64,000 nt of DNA from Axinella damicornis. Lineage: Eukaryota > Porifera > Demospongiae > Axinellida > Axinellidae. Below the pieces are notes generated by a model that worked only from the letters and a program-made list of their open reading frames with translations, was not told the origin of the DNA and did not search any database. Positions 1 to 12,200 of this stretch are shown here, piece after piece. The position numbers were made by a program, and so were the translations under genes. The stretch is from positions 18,449,853-18,513,852 of the forward strand of contig OZ007506.1 of the NCBI GenBank assembly GCA_963931865.1, in the 5' to 3' direction. Position 1 is the stretch's first letter. Every line of letters starts with the position of its first letter.

Positions 1-291
1 TCCTACATGTACCATGTACCTGTAGTTAGACGTTGCTGGTACCCAGTAGCCCAGGAACACACTGCATTTACAAACACTGACTGTCGCTATGCTTGTTGCC
101 TGGTTGCCAGTCTCGGCCAACTCTTTTGCTTGCATAACACACCTATTGTGTAGCAGGAGCTTATGAGTCTATGAGTGCCGCAAACTCCTGTGTGTAGCCA
201 TCTACCTTTTTTTAATAAATTTAAATGTCTTAAGTGACCAGCTCTTCCTTTTTGAATACAATGCTCTCCTCCTACACATGCACACCCACAG
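1..291. other. Probable intron upstream of the first visible RhoGEF exon
   Basis: No convincing exon is visible here. The stretch ends in a CT/CA-rich run and an AG acceptor at 290-291 that feeds the first recognisable coding exon at 292. The base at 292 completes a codon begun in an exon outside the window, so the gene starts further left. Confidence 0.6.
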
Positions 292-3200
292 GAAATGGGG
301 ACTGGCACAAAATGACATGAACACTATGTTCCGATCCCTTAGTCGTCTGTGTGATCTCCTCATGAACTTCTTCTCTGAGGTGAGATGCTAAGCATCCCGC
401 ATAACTTACTTACAAGAGCACATAATAGTTGTGGATAAGAGCTTGAACCAAACCCTATCGACCTATGACCTTAGTAGGTTTTGTGTTTCTGACCCATAGC
501 CTTTGACTGGTGTTTCTTGTCCCCTCAGTGTATACAATTACCATCTCATCCTGCTAATGTTACCATGACGATCTACAATGATGTCAGAGCTAGACCACTT
601 ATACATGTAAGGGAAATGTGAACGGGTTCTTGTTTTCCACAGCTTGAACTCGCTGTCCAGTATTGGAACACCCGCTCAACAGAGATTGGTAAGAACCTTG
701 CTTGCATATGCATTATAACTGGGGTGCATTATGTCATTAAATTTTTAGGAATTAAGGTTTCTTGTTCGTTGTGTAGAATCGGTTTAAACCAAATAATAAA
801 ATGTCTGTGTGGTATGAATGTATACTTCAACTACATGTACTATACATGTACATGCCCATAAGTAGATGTGCTGTGGTGTACATAATTGTGTATGTGTCTT
901 CCTTGCAGGTGGACTGTTCAAGCAGTACCCCTCCTTCTGGGACATGTATCAAGAGTACAGCTACAGCTATGCCAGGGCTTGCAAGTAAGATCATGGTACC
1001 GATACTTCTGATTCCTCACATGGCAGACACACTGCTACTGAACCTTCGTTTTTACTGTGACAGTTTATCCTCCATCCCTCCCTCCTCCCTCTCCCTCCCT
1101 CCCTCCCTCCCTCTCCCTCTCCCTCCCCCTCTCCCTCCCCCTCCCTCCCTCCCTCCCTCCCTCCCTCCCTCCCTCCCTCCCTCCCTCCCTCCCTCCCTCC
1201 CTCCCTCCCTCCTTAGGCTTCTGAAAGACAAGCGGGCAACAGATGAATCCTTCAGCAGGTTTCTCGAGCTAAAGAGAGGAGCAGCTAGGCACACGCTGGA
1301 GTCACTCATGTTACTACCTGTGAGCACTTGGATAGGGTATATAGCTGTTGACACAGCACCAGGCTTTACTTCCCCTGTTGTGGGTCCCTTGTTTGAACCC
1401 ATTGTGCATGCTCAAGCATCTCAACATCTGGTTGTGTGAGTAGCCATCCTCAGCAGTGAGGTTTCTTCTTGGAAAGGTACTGGTTGTTGTTTAGTCTTTC
1501 CCCCTCCAATTCTTGTTCATTACAAGTGTAACCATATCTCCTGGGAACCTGAGGTAGTTTGTGGTCATGAAGTTTAGTCTCCTTTGCACCAGGTGTACAG
1601 TTCCTTTGTGACCAGGTGGTGCACCTCCTTTGCACCAGGTGTTGGGCCTCCTTTGTGCCAGATGGTCCACCTCCTGTGTACTGTATGTCGTTTGTGTTGC
1701 CTTTGCAACTGGGCAGTGGTATGGGTGCTATGGGTGCTGGGAACGAGGCTACTGGACCAGGTATGGGTGCTTCTAGGATAATGCCCCACTTTCAGTGACA
1801 CTGAAATAATGCACACAATGAAATAGAATACTATCGAGATCAGGTACACCCTCCACTCCCATTCCAGGTCCAGAGAATCTATGACTACCACCAGCTGCTG
1901 GTTCAGCTCTACACTATCACTCCGAAAGACCACCCTGACTACCATGACCTCAGATACACTGTGGCCTGTGTGAGCACGGTACGTATGTACTCCTGCTGAC
2001 CGCATTATCAGTGCCATATTGTCTTCTGGGTTGCATACATGAGCCGTTTGAGGAGATCCTTTGTTTCCACTCTCCTCCATCCCTCTCCTCGTGCTCTCAT
2101 CTCCTCCCTCTCTCCTCACCTCCCCTCCTCTCCTACCTCTCCTCCTCTCCCTCCCTCCCATGATCCTCCCTCCCTTCCTTCTCCCTCCCTCCTCCCTCCT
2201 TTTTCCCTCCCTCCTTTCCTCCCTCCTCCCTCCTTTCCTCCTCCCTCCTCCCTCCTTCCCTCCTCCCTCCCTCCAGATGGTGAAGGCAAGGGAAGATCAG
2301 TTGAATGAAAGTCAGAATGAGACCAAGTTGGAGCAAGTGCAGCAGAGGTTCCCCAACGACAGTCTTTTTCTGAGCCAGTCCCTCAATTTCATAGAGGTAT
2401 GTGAGCGTTGCTGATCTTGTACAATAAATTTGAGTGCATGCATAGGATTTGCATTACATGCTTGCGTATAACTCTGCCGTTGAATGATCCGTTTGAAGGT
2501 GCTTATGTGACAGCCACTGTTGCTGTTGTTCTGCAGGCTGCACTCAAGAGAACCAGGAGTATGAGCACACCTGGAACCCAGAGGTCATTGCGACACACAA
2601 AGCAAAACAGGTACAGGTAGGATAGTTGTTGATGATGTTTCATTAATCAACACCGCCCTCATATACATGTAGTTGCTGCCCTCCAATTGTGGTTGCATCC
2701 TCGGAAATGCTGTCAGTAACCATGGCTAGTCTTCGAGTACAGAACAAACCTCAAAGTGGAAAACAAATTGCTAACTGATAGTCATGCATTCAGGAATAGC
2801 TTCAGCACTAAGTCCCAGCATCATGAAAAATCTTCCAGGTTATTCCGTCCAGCTTTGTTGCCTCACGTGGTCATTCTGACGCTCATGTTATTGTTCAACT
2901 GCCTTCTCCAAGCCAAACACTGGCCTGGAAACAATTAGTAACCACGGCGTTTCTGATCAGTGGCATGCATGCATGCATGTGCATTCTCAGTCTCCCTCAA
3001 ACCTACACACCTCTTTTCCACCTCAGCTTTGACATGGATATGACTGACTTCGGTGAGATGGGAAGGCGAGAGGTACGACTGTACCTGCAGGAGGGACCGG
3101 TGAAGATCATCACGGTAATGGAGACACTGTCAGCATGTGCATTGTTAGCCTCAGGCCACTTCCACTCTGGCTTGCCACTAGAGGGTAGGAATTGTCCGAT

Positions 3201-3295
3201 AGTGTACTAACTGGGCTATGTTATATATCTGCCTCTATTTTTTATTTTGCTGCCATATATTTTCTTCTCTCCTATCCTAACCCTACACATGCTCA

Positions 3296-3388
<93 letters not shown>

Positions 3389-6300
3389 TCACATGACACT
3401 CATGCACCTCCAGGGTTTACAATCCCATGAGCGTTATTTCTTCCTTTTCGATGACACTCTGATCATTGGGAAGCCCACTGGCCGACAGAGGTAATACGAT
3501 GTGCATATTACGAGTGGGGGGGGGGAGGGGGGGAGGGGGGAGAAGCGGGGGGGGGGGAGGGGAGGGGAGGGGAGAAGAGGGGGGGGGGGGGGGGGGGGGG
3601 GGGAGAGAGAATGCAGAACTCATGACAAATTCTGGCCACTCCTGACACTGGATGACTGTGTGATTTTATAAGTAATACGGTAAGCCACACCCATACCACA
3701 CCTACATCCGCCGTATACGGGGTCACAATCCCCGGTCGCAGCTCTAAGTATGGTGCTTAAATTATTGGAGTGACCACCCTTTCTGAGGCTGGCTAGGAGT
3801 AGGTGTGAGAATCGTGACACATCCAGCCACAGAGGAGATTCCTTCGCTTTGAATTCACTTGTCTTGACTTGTCGGGAATGGGACTAGCCGAGTTGGCTCC
3901 TACCGGATATCCTAGGACATCGTCCTGACCAGGACAACATGTTTTGATGTCAACAAGCGTGCTGTGGTTATAGCAACACTATGCCTCCCCCAACCTCAAT
4001 CTTGGAACCTTCCCAAGAGTTTCGCTTTTGAAATAATGCTGTATTCCGCATACCACTTATGTACGAGTACTTCCAACAATTGCAAGTAACACAAGATGAT
4101 TGTTATTGGGGCAACAAAGACTGACAGACACACTGTATGGATTCTGACAATGTGAACCCGATGATTAAAATAAAAGTACATTTAGATGCCTGCTGATGTT
4201 CAAGTCGGTAGATGGCAACAGTGGAAATACACGCCCCTTGGTGGGCCACAATGTACTAGTTCATTGCAGCGAGTACTTTTACAATTTTGTCAGCGATCAT
4301 TCTGACTTGTCTCCTCCTCCACATACCCACACACCTGCACATACACACACCTGCAATAAACACACATAACACGTGCTCGTACTTGCCCCCTCCACAGGTC
4401 CCAGCACCGTTTGTACAAGCGGAAGGACCAGCTGCGTCTCTCCGAGATGTGGGTGACAGACTGCATGGGGGAAGTCATGGAGGCGACCCTGCCCCCTAAT
4501 ACTGCCTTCGTCCTTGGATGGCCCATCACCAACTGCGTGGCTGCCTTCAGCTCTCCAGAGGAGAGGACCCTCTGGTACACCCTGCTGTCAAAGTGAGTCA
4601 CAGGCGAACTGTACGGGCACGGCTGGGGATGAAAACAGGAGGAACAAGAGCCGGCCGCTCTTGAAGAGCGCCCACCTACAAAAGTGCTCTCATCCCCCGA
4701 TTTCCTTTATTGGGCCAAAGTCTGATGTCAGGCATGGTGTTCGTTAGACCCTGCTGACCCAGTGGAAAACACAGCGTAGTTGTAGTTTCGCCTGTCATTT
4801 TGCTTACGATTGACCAAATTGGCAGCCTGCATAAGGGCAACATAGACCAGTGCTTTCACCATTGCCCGGTGTACTGAAGGCCTGCCATTTGCTACCGACA
4901 AATGTCTGTAGCTAGTGTGCTTGTGAGACTACTCTTATGTACATGTAGCAGCAACCAAGGCTGTTGCGGAGAGTATAGCAGATGCTAACCAACGATGCAC
5001 GACTGCAAATCCGCATCGTGGGTGCCCGTTTGTAGATAAATGCAGAAACACTTAAAAGATCCCCCAATTACCTATTTGGTGAACATGTGCCCATGAATGT
5101 CCTTTCATGAGACCGTGGTACGTCCTGCTGTGTTGGTACATCCTGCATGCTTTCTTCTGAGTTGTGCTCTGTTTTACCCCATTGGTTTGGGTTTTTCCCT
5201 GTATGTACTCTCATACATGTAGCATTGCTTCACTCGTTGTCATTGTTTTGACCTGCAGGCATATTGCTGCCCAGAGAAAGGCCCTACAGCCTGATTTAGT
5301 GTCCATTCAGATTGTGAACCTCACAAAATCTTCAGTAAGTGAAATACTGCCTGAACGACAAGATCTTTGCCTGTATTGTACAATTTGTAGCATAGTATGC
5401 GCAAAGCACACCTCTGAAGCAAGCTATCCCCCTCTCTCCTCCCTCAGAACAACATCCCCACAATGATGCAGGTGCACTGCACTGAGCACACAAAGGATGT
5501 GCTGCTGAGAGCTCTTGATATGCTGGCCATTGCGGTGAGGATGTGATCAATTAGATGAGGGCTTATTAGGAAGGCACACTAGTCGTAGTTGAGAGGTGTC
5601 AATCTGTACTCCTAGCCTCGTTCCCAGGCCCCCACCCAGATTTCGTCGCTTGCAGTATGGAAAAACTCGGAGAGCCTGGTACAGTGTATGTTTGCTCACG
5701 TGAGCATTACGTAATCAACAGATGGCAAACATTTTCAGAAAGAAAGTGAAGTTTCGCGTATTGTTCAACCAACTTCACAGTCAACGCTTGGTGTTGACAG
5801 TCGCCCCCCCGCTAGCCAGATACACGTGGTAAGTTACCTGTACCTTAGCTCTTCTTGCTGTTCTGAGCCCCAGATCGCCCACCTTCAATTAAGTCTTTGT
5901 ACCACCTTTCTACCCTTGAAGGAAAGATACCAGGCCCTCCGCATTCTTTCGTGCAACCGAAAGCAGCGCACGTGCCTGGGAATGAGGCTACTGTGCCCCC
6001 ACATCTATTATGAAAGAGGTTGTTATGTTGTAGTGTTTCTATTAATTTGTATACAGGTGGCCGAGACCAACTGCCAGATGTGGGTTAAAATCTCCGGATA
6101 CAAGGGGGAGGCTGTGTACCCTCTCATTGGTGAGTTTAGCGGCTACTCAGATTTCACTGCTGCTGAACAAATAAACATAAAAACGTATGATTGGGATAGT
6201 GGAACCGCAAACAGTGGGGAAACAAGGTAGAGGCAGGAGCACACAATGACGTACAGCTGTATAAGGCGTATGCGCTCCTGGTAGGGGTGATGGCATAAAA

Positions 6301-9300
6301 CAGTTCAGTATACAACTCCTTACATTATTCATGTATTATGTGAAATTTTGTGTGTGTGTGTGTGTATGTGGGGGGGGGGGGGGGGGGGATTGTAGATGGA
6401 ACTGCTGCATGTCATCCCCACCTTGTTTCTTTTGCCGTTCTACTATCCCTACATCTCCTGTTTACTCCGGCACAGCTAGCCATAAGCCAGTACTTTATAC
6501 ACCTGCTAACGTTGTTATTCTCCTCTCTTTCCAGGCCACGAATGTCCCTTTGCAATCCAGGTTAGCCACAACCGGCACCAGATGGACCTGGCTGTGGACA
6601 GCAGGCCCACCCAGCTCCAGTTCGTCATCAAGAGGAGATCGCCCATGCCATCTGGTAAGCCTACTGGCTGCAGTTATATTGAATTCACGACCAGTACATA
6701 CTGAACTTGTAGCCCTTTCTACAATCTGGGTTGGCGGGGATGGAGGAAGGTTCACTCCCAAATACATGTACTCAAACTCCCAAATTTACATCCGGATTAG
6801 GCTGTAGAGTGTGCATTAATTAGAGCTGCAGTTCACTGCATGACCACGCAATGGTTTAGAATCTTCGACATCCCCCCCCTCACAGACTCCCAGATGCAGA
6901 ATCGTACTAGGAAGACATTCCACTTCCCTTGGGGAAAAGGGAGGCGGGGCCGAGATGGGGTCTCCTCAAAACGGAAAAAGTACCGTATGTTTAGTGCCCC
7001 TCTTGATGACATCATTATCAACAACCAACTTCCAGAGATTTTACAAGTAAGCTGTGAATTGTTTTCTCAGACCGGCAAATCATTAAGCCTTATTTAGCCT
7101 GTTTCCCATAGTTGCCAAAAGTGGCACATATACGTTTGCAATTCCAAGTATGGCAAGTACATTACGGTACCAAGACTTGAATCATTGGCTAAAGCACAAA
7201 GTGTCTCACACATAAAACATTGTAGGCTGGTACACATGTAGCAATACGGTAACGCATGCAGATTGTATGTATAAAGCACCTTTCTTCGTGTCTTGCAATA
7301 TAGTTTTATACTTGCCATATTAGGATGCATATATATACATGTACGTGCCACTTTTGGCATGAGTACTATGAGAGACAGTGTTGAATTACATGTACTGATA
7401 TGATTATAATGAAAATGTCATGGTTTATCGGTACTTTGAATCTCCCTGCCCCTTCCTCCCCCACACAGGAGATGCTCATCAGGCTGTATTCGGAGGGTCC
7501 CACCACCCTGGGTATCTTTCGACAGTCCGCCAACCACAGAAAAGTCAAAGAGCTGAAGGAGGCCATTGACAACAGTGAGTGAACAGTTATGTGCTGTTGA
7601 GACATCAGCAATAGCTATAACTGTCATACAGTTCAATAGGTGAACGTTACAACTTACAGGGCTAGCGTCAACTTCTGTATTAATTTTATTTTCAGGAGAA
7701 CAAGTGGACTTGTCTGAAGTGTCCATACATGTCGTTGGAGCCCTGCTGAAGGTTAGCAACATAGTGTGTACGAGACAACCTTGCTAATGTACATGTAGTT
7801 TCAGTTGTACATGTGCATAAAATCTGGGCGGAAGGAAGGCTGGGAGCGAGGCTTACTCTGGAAGACAGAGACCTAGCTACATTTTGTGCCTTCTTACACC
7901 ATCAGGGTTAAGTATAAATCCATTTACAGTATGCATCTTGTGGATTCCATGCAGGAGCTACTCCGGAATGTTCCGGGATGCGTCCTCGTGTCCAGTCGCT
8001 ATACTGAGCTGGTAGCCACCAATGACATCAAGGACATTCCTACCAGAGTCCTACATGTTCAGAGGTAAGACCTCTTGATCGAAGGATGATGCCATCATAT
8101 TAGCTATGATTATGTATCTGCGATCAACCACACATTTCTCAGATAACCTCAGCCTTATCACTGCAGGATTTTGTAGAACCCCTTGCAACACTGTATTAGA
8201 CTTTTCCTTATATATACGAGTCAAAGCCTACCATATAAGGAAGGCATTGCACTCTGAGTTCTTATTTGTAATGATTCTGCAAAATTCTGTAACCAGCTCA
8301 ATACCTGAGTTTGTTGTGGTGAGGCTGTTTCCACTTACCTAGGAAGTGCATGGTAATTCATGGAAGCATTGACTACTGTGATTGTAGCCGTCTACAGTGA
8401 ATAGTTACTCACCATCATGTCTTTCCCCTATTCCAGGGTCCTTGCAAAGCTTCCAGAAGAGAACCAGTTGTTCCTTCAATACCTGATGCCTCTCTTACAC
8501 TACATTGCCTGCAACGAGGAGATCAACTGCATGAATTCCGTCAACCTCGCAATTTGCTTCGCCCCAAGCTTACTCTGGCCTGACTTGGGACTCGACGTCA
8601 TCAAGAATGAAGTCCCGTACCTTGTCAAGTTCTTGATCGAACTCAGCCCGGAGATTTTCGGACAGCAGCTGCCCGAGCTGTACCACCAGGCTAACCTTCC
8701 CTCCAGTCCCGGAGTGGAGAAGGTTGAGCATATGCTCGAACAGGATGTGCAGTACGTACCTACCAAGGTGGAAGACGGTACACAGTTTCGCCACAAGCGG
8801 ACAAACAGTCTCGAAACCTCAACCAGTGAGGAGTCTGGTGAAGATGAGCCTAATTCGAACCTTAAGAAGGCTCAGAATAGCGGGCTTACCGTGAGTGATT
8901 CTCAGCTTTCACAGATTTCTCAGCAGATTGAACAGTACACTGGCGGCAGAGTAACTGAGGTGCCTGGTAGACGCAGAACTGGTGCATATGAAGACCGTCC
9001 TTCTTCAAGGAGGCTAAGGAAAGCTCGTCGTCCTGCGGAGAGGTCCAACTCTTATCGTGGACCAAACGAAAGACAACCCTATTCAAAGATTCGCCAGAGG
9101 CCAGTTGCAGATGTCAACCGACGCAAATCCATAGCCACTCAGACCAATCTCCCGAGGAAGCCTGCATCAGAATACTTCTCTCAGCTCGAGGCACTTCCTC
9201 CTTCTCCCAGCTCCTCCTTTAGTTCCTCTTCCCAAGGCTTTTCTCCTCAAGTGAACCCACGGAGACCTGTACCCATTGATGAAGCAAATGGCTTATACAT

Positions 9301-11440
9301 GTACCTGTCTCCCCAGACACCCCCTAAGACGAAGAAGAGGAGAGTTCCACAGTACTCGCAGTCATTCTCGCAGCCCTACTCGAGGGGATCGGTACACAAA
9401 CCACTGAAACCCATTCCAACATCAGCATCCGCTTCATTTTACGACAAACTCCTACCTCTGGATGCTGATGTGAAAGTGAAAAGCCAAACCGTCAATGACA
9501 CTGACTCACTCAGCCACAGTCAGACGACGACACAAGAGGAAGAGTTCCCCATACCAGCTGTCACTTGGCCTGATGCTAGTCATGACAATCTTGGTGAAGT
9601 TGGTGGAAGTACCCCAGTCGTGGATCCTGGACTCCAGGTAGGCAGGCCTCTACATTCACAGCCCGCCCTGAGCTTCCAGTCTGTTACTAGTAGCCATTCA
9701 GCCAGCAGCTCCGGTAGCCAACATCTGCCCGTGGTACCTATGAGTGTTCACCATCCTCCCACTTACCCCGCTCAGATGAGGCCAAGTAATATCTCTCGGA
9801 CTTCCAGTCGTTCTGGAGGGTCTGGGGGCAGCATGAACAGGGGATCACCAGACATGCTTATGCAGCTGGAGCAGACGCCTCTAAGCAAGCTCAACAAGGA
9901 GTTCATCAAGGTAGCAATCAGCAAACGCTTCGATCTCTCTTCCACGGACATCTCCCAAACTCCCCCCCGAGAGGCTCCTAATGCTTCACACTATAGCCAC
10001 CTTTCACCTGCCATTGCACGTGGGCCCAGTGTACATGAGAGCGAACACGTGGGAGTGAAACCCACCAAGGTGGCAGGTCTAGACAAACATCAGCCCATTG
10101 TCGCAAAATTCCAGAAGTTTCAAGTGAGGCGTGTTGGTGGTTCATCTCCTGCCACTACAGATTCCAGTTTCACCAAAAGCCAGTCGTATCACAGTTTCCT
10201 CTCCGCTCATCGCACAAAAGACCTCAACGTTGACGAGGTGAATGTTGACGATCTACCAGAAAGTGAACAGCACTTGAATAGCCTCCCTCGTCCAAGTACG
10301 GCTGAATTCATGAGGCCGCATAAGGGAATGATGCACTACCCCTATATTCCTGAGGTGGTTCAAGTTGCACATGTAGAATCAGAACACGATCACAACAAGC
10401 TCTACCCTGGGAGCGGGTACAACTCGGACACAGAGTCCTCTCCGAGCAGAACACTGAGCAGACCTGGCAAATTGAACGAAGTGGCTTCACCCACTAAGAC
10501 CATCGTACCACATCGGTATAGGAGCCCAATGTTTTACCCCACCACGGACGTGCCTAGGATTCAACCAAGATATTATGCACCCAGGGATCCCACCCAAATG
10601 AAAGCTCAAGACAACCTCAAGCTGGTACAACACCAGTATACTTCAGATGCTGCTGCTGTACCCGACATGATGTCCCTTGAACCACGCTACGATTCACCTG
10701 TGCACAATGAGCCAGCTCAGCTGGTACAAGAGGGTGCGTCAGCCTCTCTCTTGAGACAGAATTCAGTGTCCAAGGTTGTCAGAGTAGGGCACAAGGAGAA
10801 CAAACTGGACGGAAGAGACATTAGAAATGAGACGGAGAAACAAAAAAATACCACCCCGGTTAGAAGGCCAAAATCAGGGGATTCGTCTAAAGTGCATAGC
10901 AGTAGAGAGGAATCATCCGATATTGAATCAGCCAAGGTAAAGCTAGGTCTCATCCCAAGAAAGAGGTCGAAGAGCACCTCTGAAAATGAGGTTATGAGGA
11001 TCATTCACAAGGTTCTGGAAGAAGATGAGTTAGAGATGCAGCAACATCAGTCAAGCAGACCAACAGCAGAGGAGGAGAGAGCTCAGAAGCACAAGGGGTG
11101 GCTCTTGTCGGCCCCAACTTCTGCCGAGAGGAAAAAGGCGTGGGAGCAGCACTCAAGGAATGCTCCACACTTTCAGAGGACAGATATTCACTCAAGAGCT
11201 CTTCGAGAAGAAGGCCGTCCAAATATTCCTATCAAGGAAACACTACAACGAACTTCATTGACACCTGAACTGCGGCGCAAAAGCTCAACCATGCCCGAGT
11301 ACTTTACTGCCGTTAGCAGAACTGGAAATAGGCGACAGTTGGGGAAGGGATTGGTTAGGACGGTGAAGATCACCTCCTCTGAAGTTCCCCAACCCAGAAC
11401 GATAAGGCGTCTCAACACGAGAACGAGAACTTACTGCTAA
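292..11440 (+). CDS. RhoGEF-PH-RA-RhoGAP protein, ARHGAP20-like, 5' partial
   Basis: Exons: 292-379, 643-688, 909-984, 1217-1319, 1868-1978, 2277-2396, 2537-2610, 3027-3114, 3414-3490, 4398-4592, 5259-5334, 5448-5534, 6057-6129, 6535-6654, 6886-7046, 7469-7574, 7696-7751, 7955-8064, 8437-11440. All phases agree and give 1589 residues before the TAA. Seen in order: a DH (Dbl) domain from 292 to about 2396, with VQRIYDYHQLL and the TPKDHPDYHDL signature; a PH domain 3027-4592, with YFFLFDDTLIIGK; an RA-like region 5259-6654; and a RhoGAP domain from 6886 into the last exon, with the arginine finger in GIFRQSA and the asparagine in NLAICFAPSL. About 900 residues rich in Ser, Pro, Gln and basic residues follow, probably disordered. 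PH-RA-RhoGAP order and motifs match vertebrate ARHGAP20; the N-terminal DH domain does not belong to that protein. Likely role: coupling Rho-family GTPase activation and inactivation, possibly through a Ras/Rap input. Families are certain, orthology moderate. Confidence 0.9.
1075..1214. repeat. (CCCT)n microsatellite
   Basis: A nearly pure CCCT/CCTC tract of about 140 bp that ends at the acceptor of the exon at 1217. It replaces the normal polypyrimidine tract. Open frames read through it are artefacts. Confidence 0.9.
2090..2276. repeat. CT-rich low-complexity tract
   Basis: A degenerate CCCT/CCTT tract of nearly 190 bp directly upstream of the acceptor for the exon at 2277. Confidence 0.85.
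3296..3390. repeat. (AC)n microsatellite
   Basis: About 45 AC units just before the acceptor of the PH-domain exon at 3414. Confidence 0.9.
3514..3605. repeat. Poly-G/GA tract
   Basis: G-runs with scattered A, 24 bp after the donor of the exon ending at 3490. A long G-rich tract this close to a 5' splice site could form G-quadruplexes in the pre-mRNA; that is inference. Confidence 0.8.
4625..5125. mobile_element. Diverged copy of the 28831-29257 MITE
   Basis: Shares several blocks with the element at 28831, including AGTGGAAAACACAG followed by GTAGTTGTAGTTTCGCCT. Its ends are more decayed. It lies in the intron between exons 4398-4592 and 5259-5334. Boundaries are approximate. Confidence 0.55.
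5614..5990. mobile_element. Long member of the CCTCGTTCCCAGG fold-back family
   Basis: Begins with AGCCTCGTTCCCAGGC and ends with the inverted form GCCTGGGAATGAGGCT, about 377 bp apart. It lies in the intron between exons 5448-5534 and 6057-6129. Flanks show only a partial duplication. This is the longest copy seen here. Confidence 0.6.
7111..7361. mobile_element. MITE with TGCCAAAAGTGGCAC ends
   Basis: TTGCCAAAAGTGGCACATA at the left end is mirrored by GTGCCACTTTTGGCATG at the right end, enclosing about 250 bp without coding content. It lies in the intron after the exon ending at 7046. Confidence 0.65.
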
Positions 11441-12200
11441 ACGCCATATTTGTATGTACTTGTTACAAGTCAGTGTCATATCTATTCTGTCATTAATTTC
11501 CTGTCACCAACTTCTTGCTCTTCCACTGAGATATCTAATAGTTATGCTAATAAACCAGTTTTATGATCGTAGTTTGTGAAGTGATTGTATACATCATCTT
11601 GCTCAACTTTTATAGCATGACATTGTGGTTGTGTATGTGTTTCTCTCTGGCAACTTATGACTTAAAGGCATGCATTAGTTATGGAACTTATGATTATGGT
11701 ATAGCCTCATGTCCCCTCATTCACACCCGTGAGCAGTCTGGGTGGAACGTTTTACAATCGTAGTTCAGACATGCACCTATCAACTATGGGGTCAAAGTGC
11801 AGATAGGACTTGCCCTGAACAAAGTGTTTGTGCGGTGGTGAATGTGCACTTCAATAGTTTTCTCACCGGTCCCTAAATTTTTGATATAATTATCGCTCAT
11901 TTTATTATTTGGGATGTGATAACTAAGACTATGATAACTTACACCCAGCCCCCCCCCCCCCCCCCCCGGATTTGCTTGGGAATGCTAGTGCACAATCTCA
12001 TTATCAGACGAGGGAAACGTACCAGTAAAGTCTGGCCAGACTAACAGCAATAGCTATGAGTCGGCTACACAGTTTGGGCTCACAGAGTTCACAGTTCGTC
12101 AGTATTCATGGAGGAGATGTGTAAGCAAAAACAGTAACTACAATTTCAAAGCAACATGTGAAGAAAGTGTCCAGCTTACAACCACTGCAGTAAGAGATGA
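11441..12200. other. Convergent 3' intergenic region
   Basis: Separates the stop codon of the RhoGEF-RhoGAP gene from the stop codon of SAP18, so the two genes meet tail to tail. It holds a polyadenylation signal for the left gene, a poly-C run at about 11948-11968 and, on the minus strand, a candidate AATAAA (TTTATT near 11900) for SAP18. No other gene is visible. Confidence 0.7.
11549..11554 (+). terminator. Polyadenylation signal AATAAA
   Basis: Canonical AATAAA 109 bp after the TAA of the RhoGEF-RhoGAP gene, followed by GT-rich sequence. Confidence 0.6.

Noticed and set aside
801..1439. 212-codon open frame on the plus strand and its minus-strand mirror (1052-1402)
   Set aside because: Both run through the (CCCT)n microsatellite; only 909-984 and 1217-1319 are real DH-domain exons, and the rest is intron.
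2061..2414. Proline/serine/leucine-rich frames near 2039-2414
   Set aside because: Produced by the CT-rich tract before the exon at 2277; not separate genes.
3192..3494. His-Thr repeat protein across the AC microsatellite
   Set aside because: Dinucleotide repeat artefact; only 3414-3490 is coding (PH domain).
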